A stretch of DNA of 64,000 bases from JAHEFT01 sp963700705 (GTDB lineage: Bacteria; Pseudomonadota; Gammaproteobacteria; Xanthomonadales; SZUA-36), in contig CAVOYQ010000001.1 in the NCBI GenBank assembly GCA_963700705.1, positions 124,001 to 188,000 of the forward strand. The letters run 5' to 3'. The notes below the pieces were generated by a model, which saw only the letters and a list, made by a program, of their open reading frames with translations, was not told the DNA's origin and searched no databases. The position numbers were made by a program, and so were the translations under genes. Positions 26,886 through 34,395 of the stretch are shown here, one piece after another (within the stretch, counting starts at the first letter, position 1; every line of letters starts with the position of its first letter).

Positions 26886-29834
26886 ATGAGCAGTATGCGA
26901 AGGAATTTATTTCTGGCCCTGGCCTTGCTGGCGTCCTTCAGGGCAGGAGCCGATTCATTCTATCTGGACATGCTGGAAACTGAAGACCTCCGGTTGTTGT
27001 ACTTTGATCCCGCCACAACCTACCTCGTGCCCCACGTCGCTCGCAGTTACCAGAACTCCCTGAATTTCCAGCGCGGCATATTTGACTGGACACCTTCCGA
27101 AAAAACCACGCTGAAAATTCAGGACTACAGCGATTTTGGCAATGCTTCGGCAACATCGACGCCTACCAATGTGGTTCGTATCGAAGCTTCACCGCTGCCA
27201 CATACGTTTGAAACTTTCCCGGCCGTCGAGCGGATGTATATGCTCATGAACCATGAGTTGGTGCATCTTGCGACCTTTGACGTTTCCAACGAGCAGGACC
27301 GGAAGTGGCGGCGTTTTTTCGGTGGCAAACCATACCCGTTCACAGAACACCCGGAGTCCCTGCTGTACCACTACCTGGCGGTTCCCCGCATGGTTGCGCC
27401 GGCCTGGTATTTCGAAGGAACCGCGGTCTTCTTCGAAACCTGGATGTCGGGTGGAATCGGGCGCGCCCAGGGCGCATACGACGAGATGAAATTTCGCAGC
27501 CTGGTGCGCGATAACCAGCCGTTTTATTCAAACCTCGGCCTGGTTGCCGAGGGCACTGCCACTGACTTCCAGACCACCACCAATGCTTATTTTTACGGCA
27601 CGCGTTTCATCAGTTACCTCGCCTATACCTATTCGCCGGAGAAAGTCATCGAGTGGATGAAGCGCGGGGAAGACAGCGAGCGATACTATGCAAACCAGTT
27701 CAAGCGGGTGTTCGGCAAATCCCTCGAAGCAGGCTGGGCCGACTGGATCGCGTTTGAAACGGAATTCCAGGAAAAAAACCTCGCAGCCATTCGCGAAGTG
27801 CCCGTCACACCGGCGCAACCGCTGTTCGACCAGGGATTGGGCTCGGTTTCCCGGTCCTATTACGACCCTCAAACCAACTCGCTGATCGGGGGTTTTTATT
27901 ACCCGGGCGTGGTGGGGCATATTGGCGCCTTGTCTCTTGACGATGGAACGACCCGCCGGATCACGGACATCAAGGGGCCGATGAAATACAAGGTAACCTC
28001 CCTGGCGTTTGATCCCGACGAACGCATTCTGTTTTACACCATCGACAACCAGAAATGGCGCGACCTGGCGATGATTGACCTGGACGGCGGCAAGGAAAAA
28101 CTGCTGCTGAAGGATGCGCGCATCGGTGACCTCGCGTTCAATCGTGCGGATGGAACCCTGTGGGGTGTCCGAAACGAGAACGGTTACGTCACCCTGATTT
28201 TCAGCTTTCCACCGTATGACGGGTGGAACGATCTGTTCACCTTGCCGTACGGCCAGGTTCTTACCGATCTGGACGTTTCACCGGACGGCACGATTCTTTC
28301 GGCCACCATGGAAGGTGTTGACGGCAACCAGTTCCTGCGACTGTTCCGGATTTCAGATTTGCGGGACGGCCGGTTTGAATGGTTTTCACAATTTGATTTC
28401 GGCAGGGCAGTGCCGGAAAGTTTCGTGTTTTCTCCCGACGGCAAGTACCTTTTTGGCAGTTCTTACTACACGGGAGTCTCCAATATTTTCCGTTACGAAA
28501 TTGCAACCGGCGATATCGAAGCGGTCAGCAATGCGGAAACCGGGTTTTTCCTGCCGCTGCCGATGGAGGATGGTTCGCTGATCGTGTGGGAGTACTCAGG
28601 GACAGGCCTGATACCGAAGCGCATTGACCCGATTCCCCAGGAGGATGTCGCGGCGATTACCTTCCTGGGAAATGAAATCGCCAAGAAACACCCGATCGTT
28701 ACCGAGTGGGCTGTGGGCTCTCCGGCAAAAATCGACCTGGAGGCACTGGACCCGGTATATGGGAAGTATCACCCGGGCAAGGAAATGCACTACGCCTATG
28801 GCTACCCGATCATCGAGGGCTATCGCAGCACCGTGGCGCTTGGCTATAGCCTGCTATGGGAAGACCCGATGATGTACCGGCAGTTCAAAGCGGATCTTTC
28901 CTACAGCGTGAACCCGGGTGACAAGATCGGTACTTCCCAGCAATTCCATGCCGACCTCGAATATTCGACCTTGTTCTGGAAATATCGTTACTGGCACAAC
29001 TACGCTGATTTTTATGATCTTTTCGGCCCGACAGAGCGAGCCAGGAAGGGCGATGCCTACATCGTGGAATACGGGTACCCGTTGCTTTTCGATGGTACCC
29101 GCCGCCTGGATGTGGACCTCAACATGTCTTACTACACCGGTCTTGACACGCTGCCGGGCAATCAGAACGTAGAAACCCAGTTCACGAACCTGCTGTCCGC
29201 CTTCGGAGAACTCCACTACACATCCATCCAGGAGTCGCTGGGAGCTATTGATCGCGAAAAAGGCATTGACTGGAACGTGGCCGGCTATCTTGATTACGCC
29301 AATGACGTGGTCGTGCCAAAGTTCCGCGCGGGTTTTGACTTTGGTCTGCCCTTGCCGATAAAGCATTCTTCAGTATGGCTTTACACGTCGGCGGGAATCT
29401 CCGGGGGCGACCGGGAGAATTCCCTGGCGAACTGGTATTTCGGAGCATACGGAAACAACTACGTCGATGACCGGGAGGTCAGGCGGTACCGTAATTACAA
29501 CAGTTTCCCGGGTTTTGAGATTGACGAATTATCCGCCCAGAATTTCGTCAAGACCGTTCTGGAATGGAACCTTCCGCCGGTGCGGTTTGCCAATATCGGT
29601 ATCCCGAGCTTTTTCCTGAACGCGGCACGTCCCGCAGTGTTCGCCAGCGCAATGGTTGGCGACCTGGGCAGTAGCGAATATCAGCAGAGTTATTTCAACC
29701 TGGGCGCCCAGGTCGATCTGACGTTCACAGTGGCCCATCGGCGCCCGCTGATCCTGTCGTTCGGCTACGCGCAGGGGTTTGTTGACAGCAACAAGTACGA
29801 CACAGAGTGGTTGGTTTCGCTTAAAATCTTCTGA
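26886..29834 (+). CDS. Large secreted HExxH metallopeptidase-like protein with propeller and barrel-like C-terminus
   Basis: About 982 residues from the ATG at 26886 (a farther upstream reading would cross the terminator). Residues 1-22 are a signal peptide (LFLALALLASFRAGAD). HELVH at 123-127 with Glu about 177 in WYFEGTAVFFE fits a gluzincin-type zinc peptidase (peptidase-MA-like). From about 330 to 640 there are WD40/TolB-like propeller units (DVSPDGTILSA, FSPDGKYLFGSSYY). The last 300 residues alternate aromatic beta strands (YRYWHNYADFYDLF, LDVDLNMSYYTG) and end in WLVSLKIF, a terminal aromatic residue as in outer-membrane barrels. It is therefore predicted to be anchored in the outer membrane. 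The stop overlaps the PrsW gene start. Confidence 0.8.
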   Translation: MSSMRRNLFLALALLASFRAGADSFYLDMLETEDLRLLYFDPATTYLVPHVARSYQNSLNFQRGIFDWTPSEKTTLKIQDYSDFGNASATSTPTNVVRIEASPLPHTFETFPAVERMYMLMNHELVHLATFDVSNEQDRKWRRFFGGKPYPFTEHPESLLYHYLAVPRMVAPAWYFEGTAVFFETWMSGGIGRAQGAYDEMKFRSLVRDNQPFYSNLGLVAEGTATDFQTTTNAYFYGTRFISYLAYTYSPEKVIEWMKRGEDSERYYANQFKRVFGKSLEAGWADWIAFETEFQEKNLAAIREVPVTPAQPLFDQGLGSVSRSYYDPQTNSLIGGFYYPGVVGHIGALSLDDGTTRRITDIKGPMKYKVTSLAFDPDERILFYTIDNQKWRDLAMIDLDGGKEKLLLKDARIGDLAFNRADGTLWGVRNENGYVTLIFSFPPYDGWNDLFTLPYGQVLTDLDVSPDGTILSATMEGVDGNQFLRLFRISDLRDGRFEWFSQFDFGRAVPESFVFSPDGKYLFGSSYYTGVSNIFRYEIATGDIEAVSNAETGFFLPLPMEDGSLIVWEYSGTGLIPKRIDPIPQEDVAAITFLGNEIAKKHPIVTEWAVGSPAKIDLEALDPVYGKYHPGKEMHYAYGYPIIEGYRSTVALGYSLLWEDPMMYRQFKADLSYSVNPGDKIGTSQQFHADLEYSTLFWKYRYWHNYADFYDLFGPTERARKGDAYIVEYGYPLLFDGTRRLDVDLNMSYYTGLDTLPGNQNVETQFTNLLSAFGELHYTSIQESLGAIDREKGIDWNVAGYLDYANDVVVPKFRAGFDFGLPLPIKHSSVWLYTSAGISGGDRENSLANWYFGAYGNNYVDDREVRRYRNYNSFPGFEIDELSAQNFVKTVLEWNLPPVRFANIGIPSFFLNAARPAVFASAMVGDLGSSEYQQSYFNLGAQVDLTFTVAHRRPLILSFGYAQGFVDSNKYDTEWLVSLKIF

Positions 29835-30851
29835 TGTTCTCGCTTGATATCCTGGTCCGGGCGCCGGTGGGTTTGCTGCCGGTGCTGATCTTCCTCGTTG
29901 TGCTGGTCTACATGGACAGCTACAAGCTGGTCAGCCTGAAAAACGTACTTATCGTTATTGTCCTCGGCGGGTTGACCGCCCTGGTGGCCATGTATCTCAA
30001 CGGATGGCTGCTGGGTGTGCTGGAAATGCCCATGAAGCCCTATTCGCGCTATGTATCGCCGTTTGTCGAAGAAAGCCTGAAAGCCCTGGTCATCATCTAC
30101 CTGTTCCGTTCGAGCAAGATTGGCTTCCTGGTTGATTCCGCCATCATGGGGTTTGCAGTCGGCGCCGGCTTTGCGTTGGTTGAGAATTTCCAGTACTTGC
30201 AGATTTATTCGACGGCCAGTTTCGGTGTGTGGATTGTCCGGGGATTCGGTACCGCGATCATGCATGGCGGAGTGGTCGCCATTTTCGCTGTCATGTCGCA
30301 GACGTTGACCGAGCGACAGATGAAAATCAATCCGCTGTATTACCTGCCCGGGTTGGCGGTGGCTATTTTTCTGCACTCGATTTTCAATCATTTCCTGGTG
30401 GCGCCGGTATTGCAGACCATCGGCACCCTGTTCATCCTGCCACCGCTGCTGCAACTGGTGTTTCCAACGGAGTTCGCGGGCGCTGCATGAGTGGCTGGAG
30501 CTGGATTTCGACGCCGATGCGGACCTGATAGAAATGATCGAATCGGGCCAGTTTTCAGAGTCCAAAATCGGCCGGTTTCTCGAGGACCTGAGGGGGAAAT
30601 TCGAGGGCCCCGTGCTGGTCGATATGCTGTGTTACCTTCGTGTCTATACCGAGCTTGCGATCCGGGCCAAAGCAGCGCTGATCGCCCGGGAGAACGGCTT
30701 TGACCTGCCGGTCGGGGAACGCACCAGGGAAAAGTTCGAGGAATTGCATTTCCTGGAGAAAAGCATCGGCAAGACCGGCTGCCTGGCGATGAAGCCGTTT
30801 CTTCAGATCGAGCGCAAGGACCTGTGGCAGATGCACGTTATCGATCGCTGA
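29834..30851 (+). CDS. PrsW-type intramembrane metalloprotease with C-terminal domain, frameshifted
   Basis: Multi-pass inner-membrane protease. Residues 1-218 contain the PrsW signature: FVEESLKA (Glu79, Glu80), GAGFALVENF (Glu117), AIMHGG (His144) and LHSIFNH (His181, His186). In Bacillus subtilis PrsW makes the first cut in the anti-sigma factor RsiW. The frame changes near 30483, and the other frame continues as ALHEWLELDFDADADLIEM and then about 100 residues of soluble helical domain to the stop at 30851. This extension with YLRVYTELAIRAKA and FLEKSIGKTG is found in gammaproteobacterial PrsW homologues, so the two parts are one gene. Its start overlaps the stop of the peptidase gene (ATG inside TGATG). 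Confidence 0.87.
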
Positions 30852-30866
30852 GACTATAAAATGTCC

Positions 30867-30947
30867 TGTGAGAGCCGGCCTTGCCGGCGATATGTTTTTT
30901 TCAATCACGGAGAGTTCATGCAATCGCCGGCATGGCCGGCTCCCACA
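30867..30947. repeat. REP-like inverted pair (REPIN/BIME type)
   Basis: Two 25-base arms in opposite orientation, 30867-30891 and 30923-30947, differing at two positions, separated by 31 bases. Each arm contains its own small palindrome, GCCGGCCTTGCCGGC or GCCGGCCATGCCGGC, with TGTG outside. That is the layout of REP doublets in Pseudomonas and other gammaproteobacteria, spread by RAYT transposases. It lies between the convergent PrsW and cysteine synthase genes. No second copy and no RAYT gene were seen in the window. Confidence 0.8.
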
Positions 30948-30951
30948 AATA

Positions 30952-32445
30952 TTAGCGTTTGTGCAGCCAGTTTGGCAGCAGTTCGTAGGGGTCCCGGTCT
31001 CCCAGGTCTCCGGGAACGATACCGACCGTTGCGAGGCGCTCCTTCAATTTACCGGACTTGAAGGCTTCGAAGGTGTCTGTTCCCCCACCGATATGTTCGC
31101 CGCCCACGAAAATCTGCGGGATCGTGTTGCTGCCGATCCGCGCGTTCAGGGCGGCCCGAATCTGGCCTCCGAGGTTGTCCTTCTGGAAGGTCACGGAATC
31201 CAGGTCCACAGCCTTGTAGGGGATGTTCAGTTCAGCAAACAGCTTGCGCACGGCCCAGCAGAATTCGCACCATTCCAGGGCAAACAAAACGACCGGGTTG
31301 TCCGCATCGTTGATGGCGCTGGTGACGAAAGCCTCACCGGTTTCCGTTACCGGGACCGGCTCTGCAGGCGCCCTGGGTTGCGGTGCCGGCACGGCTTTCA
31401 TGTCAAACCGGTAGCCGGGTGTTGACCGCGATATTTCCATTTCTTCATCACTCATCTCGGCATGGATACCTTCGAACAACGGGGTGGAGAGGTAACGTTC
31501 GCCGGTATCCGGAAGCATGCAGAGTATGGTGCTGTTCGGCGGCGCGGTTTCAGCCACCTTCATGGCACCCGAAAACGTCGCCCCGCCGGATGTGCCGCAG
31601 AAAATCCCCTCCTTGCGCGCCAGTTGTTTCGCCATTTCCAGGGCATGGTTACCGTCGATGGGCATGACCTGGTCGATCAATTTCATTGCAACGGCGTCCT
31701 CGGCCAGCTTGGGAATGAAGTCCGGCGTCCAGCCCTGCATCAGGTGGGGGCGGAAATTCGGATGGCTTTCAGACGGGGCGCCATCCGAATCGCGGGCCTG
31801 GGGGATACCACTGCCCAGTAACTGGGAATTGTCGGGCTCACAGACAACGATCCGGGTCTTTGGGCTCCGCTGTTTGAGCACCCGGGCAGTACCTTTCAAG
31901 GTGCCGCCTGTGCCATATCCGGTGACGAAGTAGTCGAGGTGCCTGGCGCGGAATACATCGAGGATTTCAAGCGCCGTAGTCTGCGTATGAGCCTCCGCGT
32001 TGGCCTCGTTCTCAAATTGCCGCACCAGGAACCAGCCATGCTCCCTGGCCAGTTCAACCGCCTTGGCGAGCATGCCGCTGCCCTTGAGTTCGGCGGGAGT
32101 CAGCACGACCCTGGCCCCGAGGAACCTGAGGATCTTGCGCCGTTCCAGGCTGAAGCTTTCCGCCATCGTGACGACCAGTGGATAGCCCTTGGCTGCGCAT
32201 ACCATGGCCAGCCCGATGCCCGTGTTGCCGCTGGTCGCCTCGATGACGGTCTGTCCCGGCTTCAGCACACCGTCGCGTTCGGCCTGCTGGATCACGCCCA
32301 GCGCCATCCGGTCCTTGACCGAAGCCATCGGGTTGAAGGACTCCACTTTGACAAACATGGCAATTCCCGGCGGCGCCAGCCTGTTGATCCTGACAACCGG
32401 CGTATTGCCGATGGTTTCGAGAATGCTGTTGAAGTAATTGGCCAT
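30952..32445 (-). CDS. Cysteine synthase fused to a C-terminal glutaredoxin
   Basis: A 497-residue two-domain protein. Residues 1-330 are a PLP-dependent O-acetylserine sulfhydrylase: IGNTPVVRINRL, SVKDRMA with the PLP Lys44, TSGNTGIGLAM, and GTGGTLKG and GTSGGA phosphate loops. After a Pro/Ala-rich linker, residues 383-497 are a glutaredoxin with active site CEFC (393-396), TIPQIFVGGEHIGGG for glutathione binding. Cysteine synthase alone is about 310-320 residues. The fusion might let the glutaredoxin deliver a reduced sulfur donor or protect the synthase (inference). It is convergent with the PrsW gene across the REP pair and divergent from add. Confidence 0.93.
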   Translation of the reverse strand: MANYFNSILETIGNTPVVRINRLAPPGIAMFVKVESFNPMASVKDRMALGVIQQAERDGVLKPGQTVIEATSGNTGIGLAMVCAAKGYPLVVTMAESFSLERRKILRFLGARVVLTPAELKGSGMLAKAVELAREHGWFLVRQFENEANAEAHTQTTALEILDVFRARHLDYFVTGYGTGGTLKGTARVLKQRSPKTRIVVCEPDNSQLLGSGIPQARDSDGAPSESHPNFRPHLMQGWTPDFIPKLAEDAVAMKLIDQVMPIDGNHALEMAKQLARKEGIFCGTSGGATFSGAMKVAETAPPNSTILCMLPDTGERYLSTPLFEGIHAEMSDEEMEISRSTPGYRFDMKAVPAPQPRAPAEPVPVTETGEAFVTSAINDADNPVVLFALEWCEFCWAVRKLFAELNIPYKAVDLDSVTFQKDNLGGQIRAALNARIGSNTIPQIFVGGEHIGGGTDTFEAFKSGKLKERLATVGIVPGDLGDRDPYELLPNWLHKR

Positions 32446-32509
32446 ATTGAACGACTGGGTCCTTCATTTGAATTCGTGACAGAATATACGTTCGCGCGAA
32501 ACCTTTGCA

Positions 32510-33568
32510 ATGAATCTGGATTCAGCTGACATGAATGACGGCCAATTTATCGACCCCTTCCTCCCTCTGATCGACCTGCACCGTCACCTCGATGGCAGTA
32601 TCCGCCTGGAAACGGTCATTGAACTGGCAGACCAACAAGGCATCGCACTACCCGAAACGGAAGTGGAGTTGCTCCGTCCCTACGTGGTGGTTGAGGGCAG
32701 GGCGGACGGGCTGATGGACTTTATCGGGCGGTTCAAATACCTGACCGCTATCCTTCATGATCTCGACGCCTGCAGACGGGTGGCTTACGAAAACGTGGAA
32801 GATGCCCGGCGCGAGGGTATTGACTACATTGAACTGCGCTTCAGCCCCTGGTTCATGAGCGAGACCCACGGTCTCGACCCCGCCGGCGTTGTCGAAGCCG
32901 TGGCGGACGGCATCAAGGCTGCAGAGCGTGATACGGGGGTCCGCGCACAGATGATCGGAATCCTGAGCCGGACCTACGATACAGAAACCTGTCACCGCGA
33001 ACTCGATGCGCTGTTGGCCCATCGGGATCACCTGGTGGGTATCGATCTGGCCGGTGATGAGCTGAAGTTTCCGGCCGGTCTGTTTCGTGAGCATTTCAGG
33101 CGGGCCCGTGACGCCGGCCTCGAGGTCACGGTCCATGCCGGCGAAGTCGATGGGCCGGAGAGCGTCTGGGCTTCGATCCGGGAGTTGGGCGCCTCGAGGA
33201 TCGGGCACGGTATTCATTCCCTGCGGGATCCTGAACTGGTCCAGTACCTGCTGGAGCACCGGATCGGTCTCGAAGTAAACATTACTTCCAACATTCACAC
33301 CGGTACGGTGGAAAATTATGCCAGCCACCCGGTAAAACGTATTTTTGAGCTGGGCTTGCTGGCTAACCTGAACACCGATGATCCGGCCATCAGCGGCATC
33401 GATCTGCCACACGAGTACAGGGTGGCGGCGCGCCTGGCTGGACTGACGCCGGCAATGACGCGGCAGTCACAACTCAATGCTTTGGAGATGGCTTACCTGC
33501 CGGAGGTGGAAAAGCAGGCTTTAAGGCAGAAAAAATCGTCGAAGGTAGTCGAAACACCTACCACATGA
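32510..33568 (+). CDS. add: Adenosine deaminase
   Basis: Converts adenosine to inosine and deoxyadenosine to deoxyinosine; purine salvage in the cytoplasm. The 352-residue product has the metal and catalytic motifs in order: DLHRHLDGS (His residues, about 23-31), VTVHAGEVDGPES (His, Glu), RIGHGIHSL and NLNTDDPAISG (Asp pair). Length is standard. The gene is divergent from the cysteine synthase gene and overlaps by 11 bases the end of the convergent beta-barrel gene. With the deoxynucleoside kinase at 2413 it gives two salvage enzymes in the window. Confidence 0.93.
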   Translation: MNLDSADMNDGQFIDPFLPLIDLHRHLDGSIRLETVIELADQQGIALPETEVELLRPYVVVEGRADGLMDFIGRFKYLTAILHDLDACRRVAYENVEDARREGIDYIELRFSPWFMSETHGLDPAGVVEAVADGIKAAERDTGVRAQMIGILSRTYDTETCHRELDALLAHRDHLVGIDLAGDELKFPAGLFREHFRRARDAGLEVTVHAGEVDGPESVWASIRELGASRIGHGIHSLRDPELVQYLLEHRIGLEVNITSNIHTGTVENYASHPVKRIFELGLLANLNTDDPAISGIDLPHEYRVAARLAGLTPAMTRQSQLNALEMAYLPEVEKQALRQKKSSKVVETPTT

Positions 33569-34247
33569 GGCCGCCTTCAAGCGTGAGCGTATCCAGGTTG
33601 GTGCTGCCGCTATCCAGCTTGATGAACTCCCGGTTATAGGAGCCGCGCATGAAGAAGGGGCCGTACATGTCCCAGCGCACCCCCAGCCCGAGGTTATAGG
33701 TGAACTGGCTGGTTTTATACGTTTCCCACTGGTCAAAACAGATATAGCCCCACCACGGGTCCCACCAGCAGTTGATGTCGGGCGGCCCTTCCGGAATGTT
33801 TGAGTCCAGCTTGGTCCAGCCGACCCCGGCCTGAACGAACGGCGTAAAGTGACCTCTCAGGAAGTTATAGGTGAAGTTGAACTGGTTGGAGTAGTTTGTC
33901 ATCTGGTAGCTGACAACCTGCGGCACCGCGTCGGGTTTTTCCGGGTCATTGGGCACGATGGAAGCCGTGTAATCCGGCTTGTTCAATGAAAATCGCCAGG
34001 ACAGGTTCACTTTTTCAGTCCAGTTCCAGCCGATCGCAAAACCAAACCCGGTCGAACTGTCGATATCCAGCGTAGAACCCCCTTCGAATTCTTCACTGAC
34101 ACTGGTCTGGTTCTGGAGCAGGAGCGTCGCTTCCCAGGTGCGTTCCCGGTGGTTGTCGTATTTTTTCTTCGGGTTGAAACGCTGGGCGTGGACAGAGGTG
34201 CTGAGTGTAATCAGCACCAGCAAAGTGATCAGGTGTTTGACGTTCAT
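33558..34247 (-). CDS. Outer-membrane beta-barrel protein
   Basis: A 229-residue protein with signal peptide (MNVKHLITLLVLITLSTSVHAQ). The mature sequence alternates strands typical of an eight- to ten-stranded OmpW/OmpA-like barrel: EATLLLQNQTSVSEEFEGG, GFGFAIGWNWTEKVNLSWRF, NQFNFTYNFLRGHFTPFVQAGVGW, TYNLGLGVRWDMYGPFFMRGSY. Two Cys in ININCWWDPWWGYICF-like loop (residues about 158-168) may pair. It ends LTLEGGLMW, an aromatic C-terminus as in barrel insertion signals. Function unknown. Confidence 0.82.
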   Translation of the reverse strand: MNVKHLITLLVLITLSTSVHAQRFNPKKKYDNHRERTWEATLLLQNQTSVSEEFEGGSTLDIDSSTGFGFAIGWNWTEKVNLSWRFSLNKPDYTASIVPNDPEKPDAVPQVVSYQMTNYSNQFNFTYNFLRGHFTPFVQAGVGWTKLDSNIPEGPPDINCWWDPWWGYICFDQWETYKTSQFTYNLGLGVRWDMYGPFFMRGSYNREFIKLDSGSTNLDTLTLEGGLMW

Positions 34248-34261
34248 GAGATCCCTTTCGG

Positions 34262-34299
34262 TAAAAGAACGAGGGCCACCCCGGAAAGGGTTGCCCTCT
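34262..34299 (-). terminator. Probable terminator of the ybbAP operon
   Basis: On the minus strand, GAGGGCAACCC pairs imperfectly with GGGGTGGCCCTC over a short loop, followed by GTTCTTTT. It lies about 100 bases past the ybbP stop, before the barrel gene. The T run is interrupted, so strength is uncertain. The rest of the 148-base gap holds nothing recognised. Confidence 0.55.
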
Positions 34300-34395
34300 T
34301 TAGGGGAAATGTATCGGAAAATAGGTATTTATTCAAATCGAATCACCTGCGGGCAGACCAACGCGGCCCCGTGAATTTCAGCAAAAAAGGCCCGT

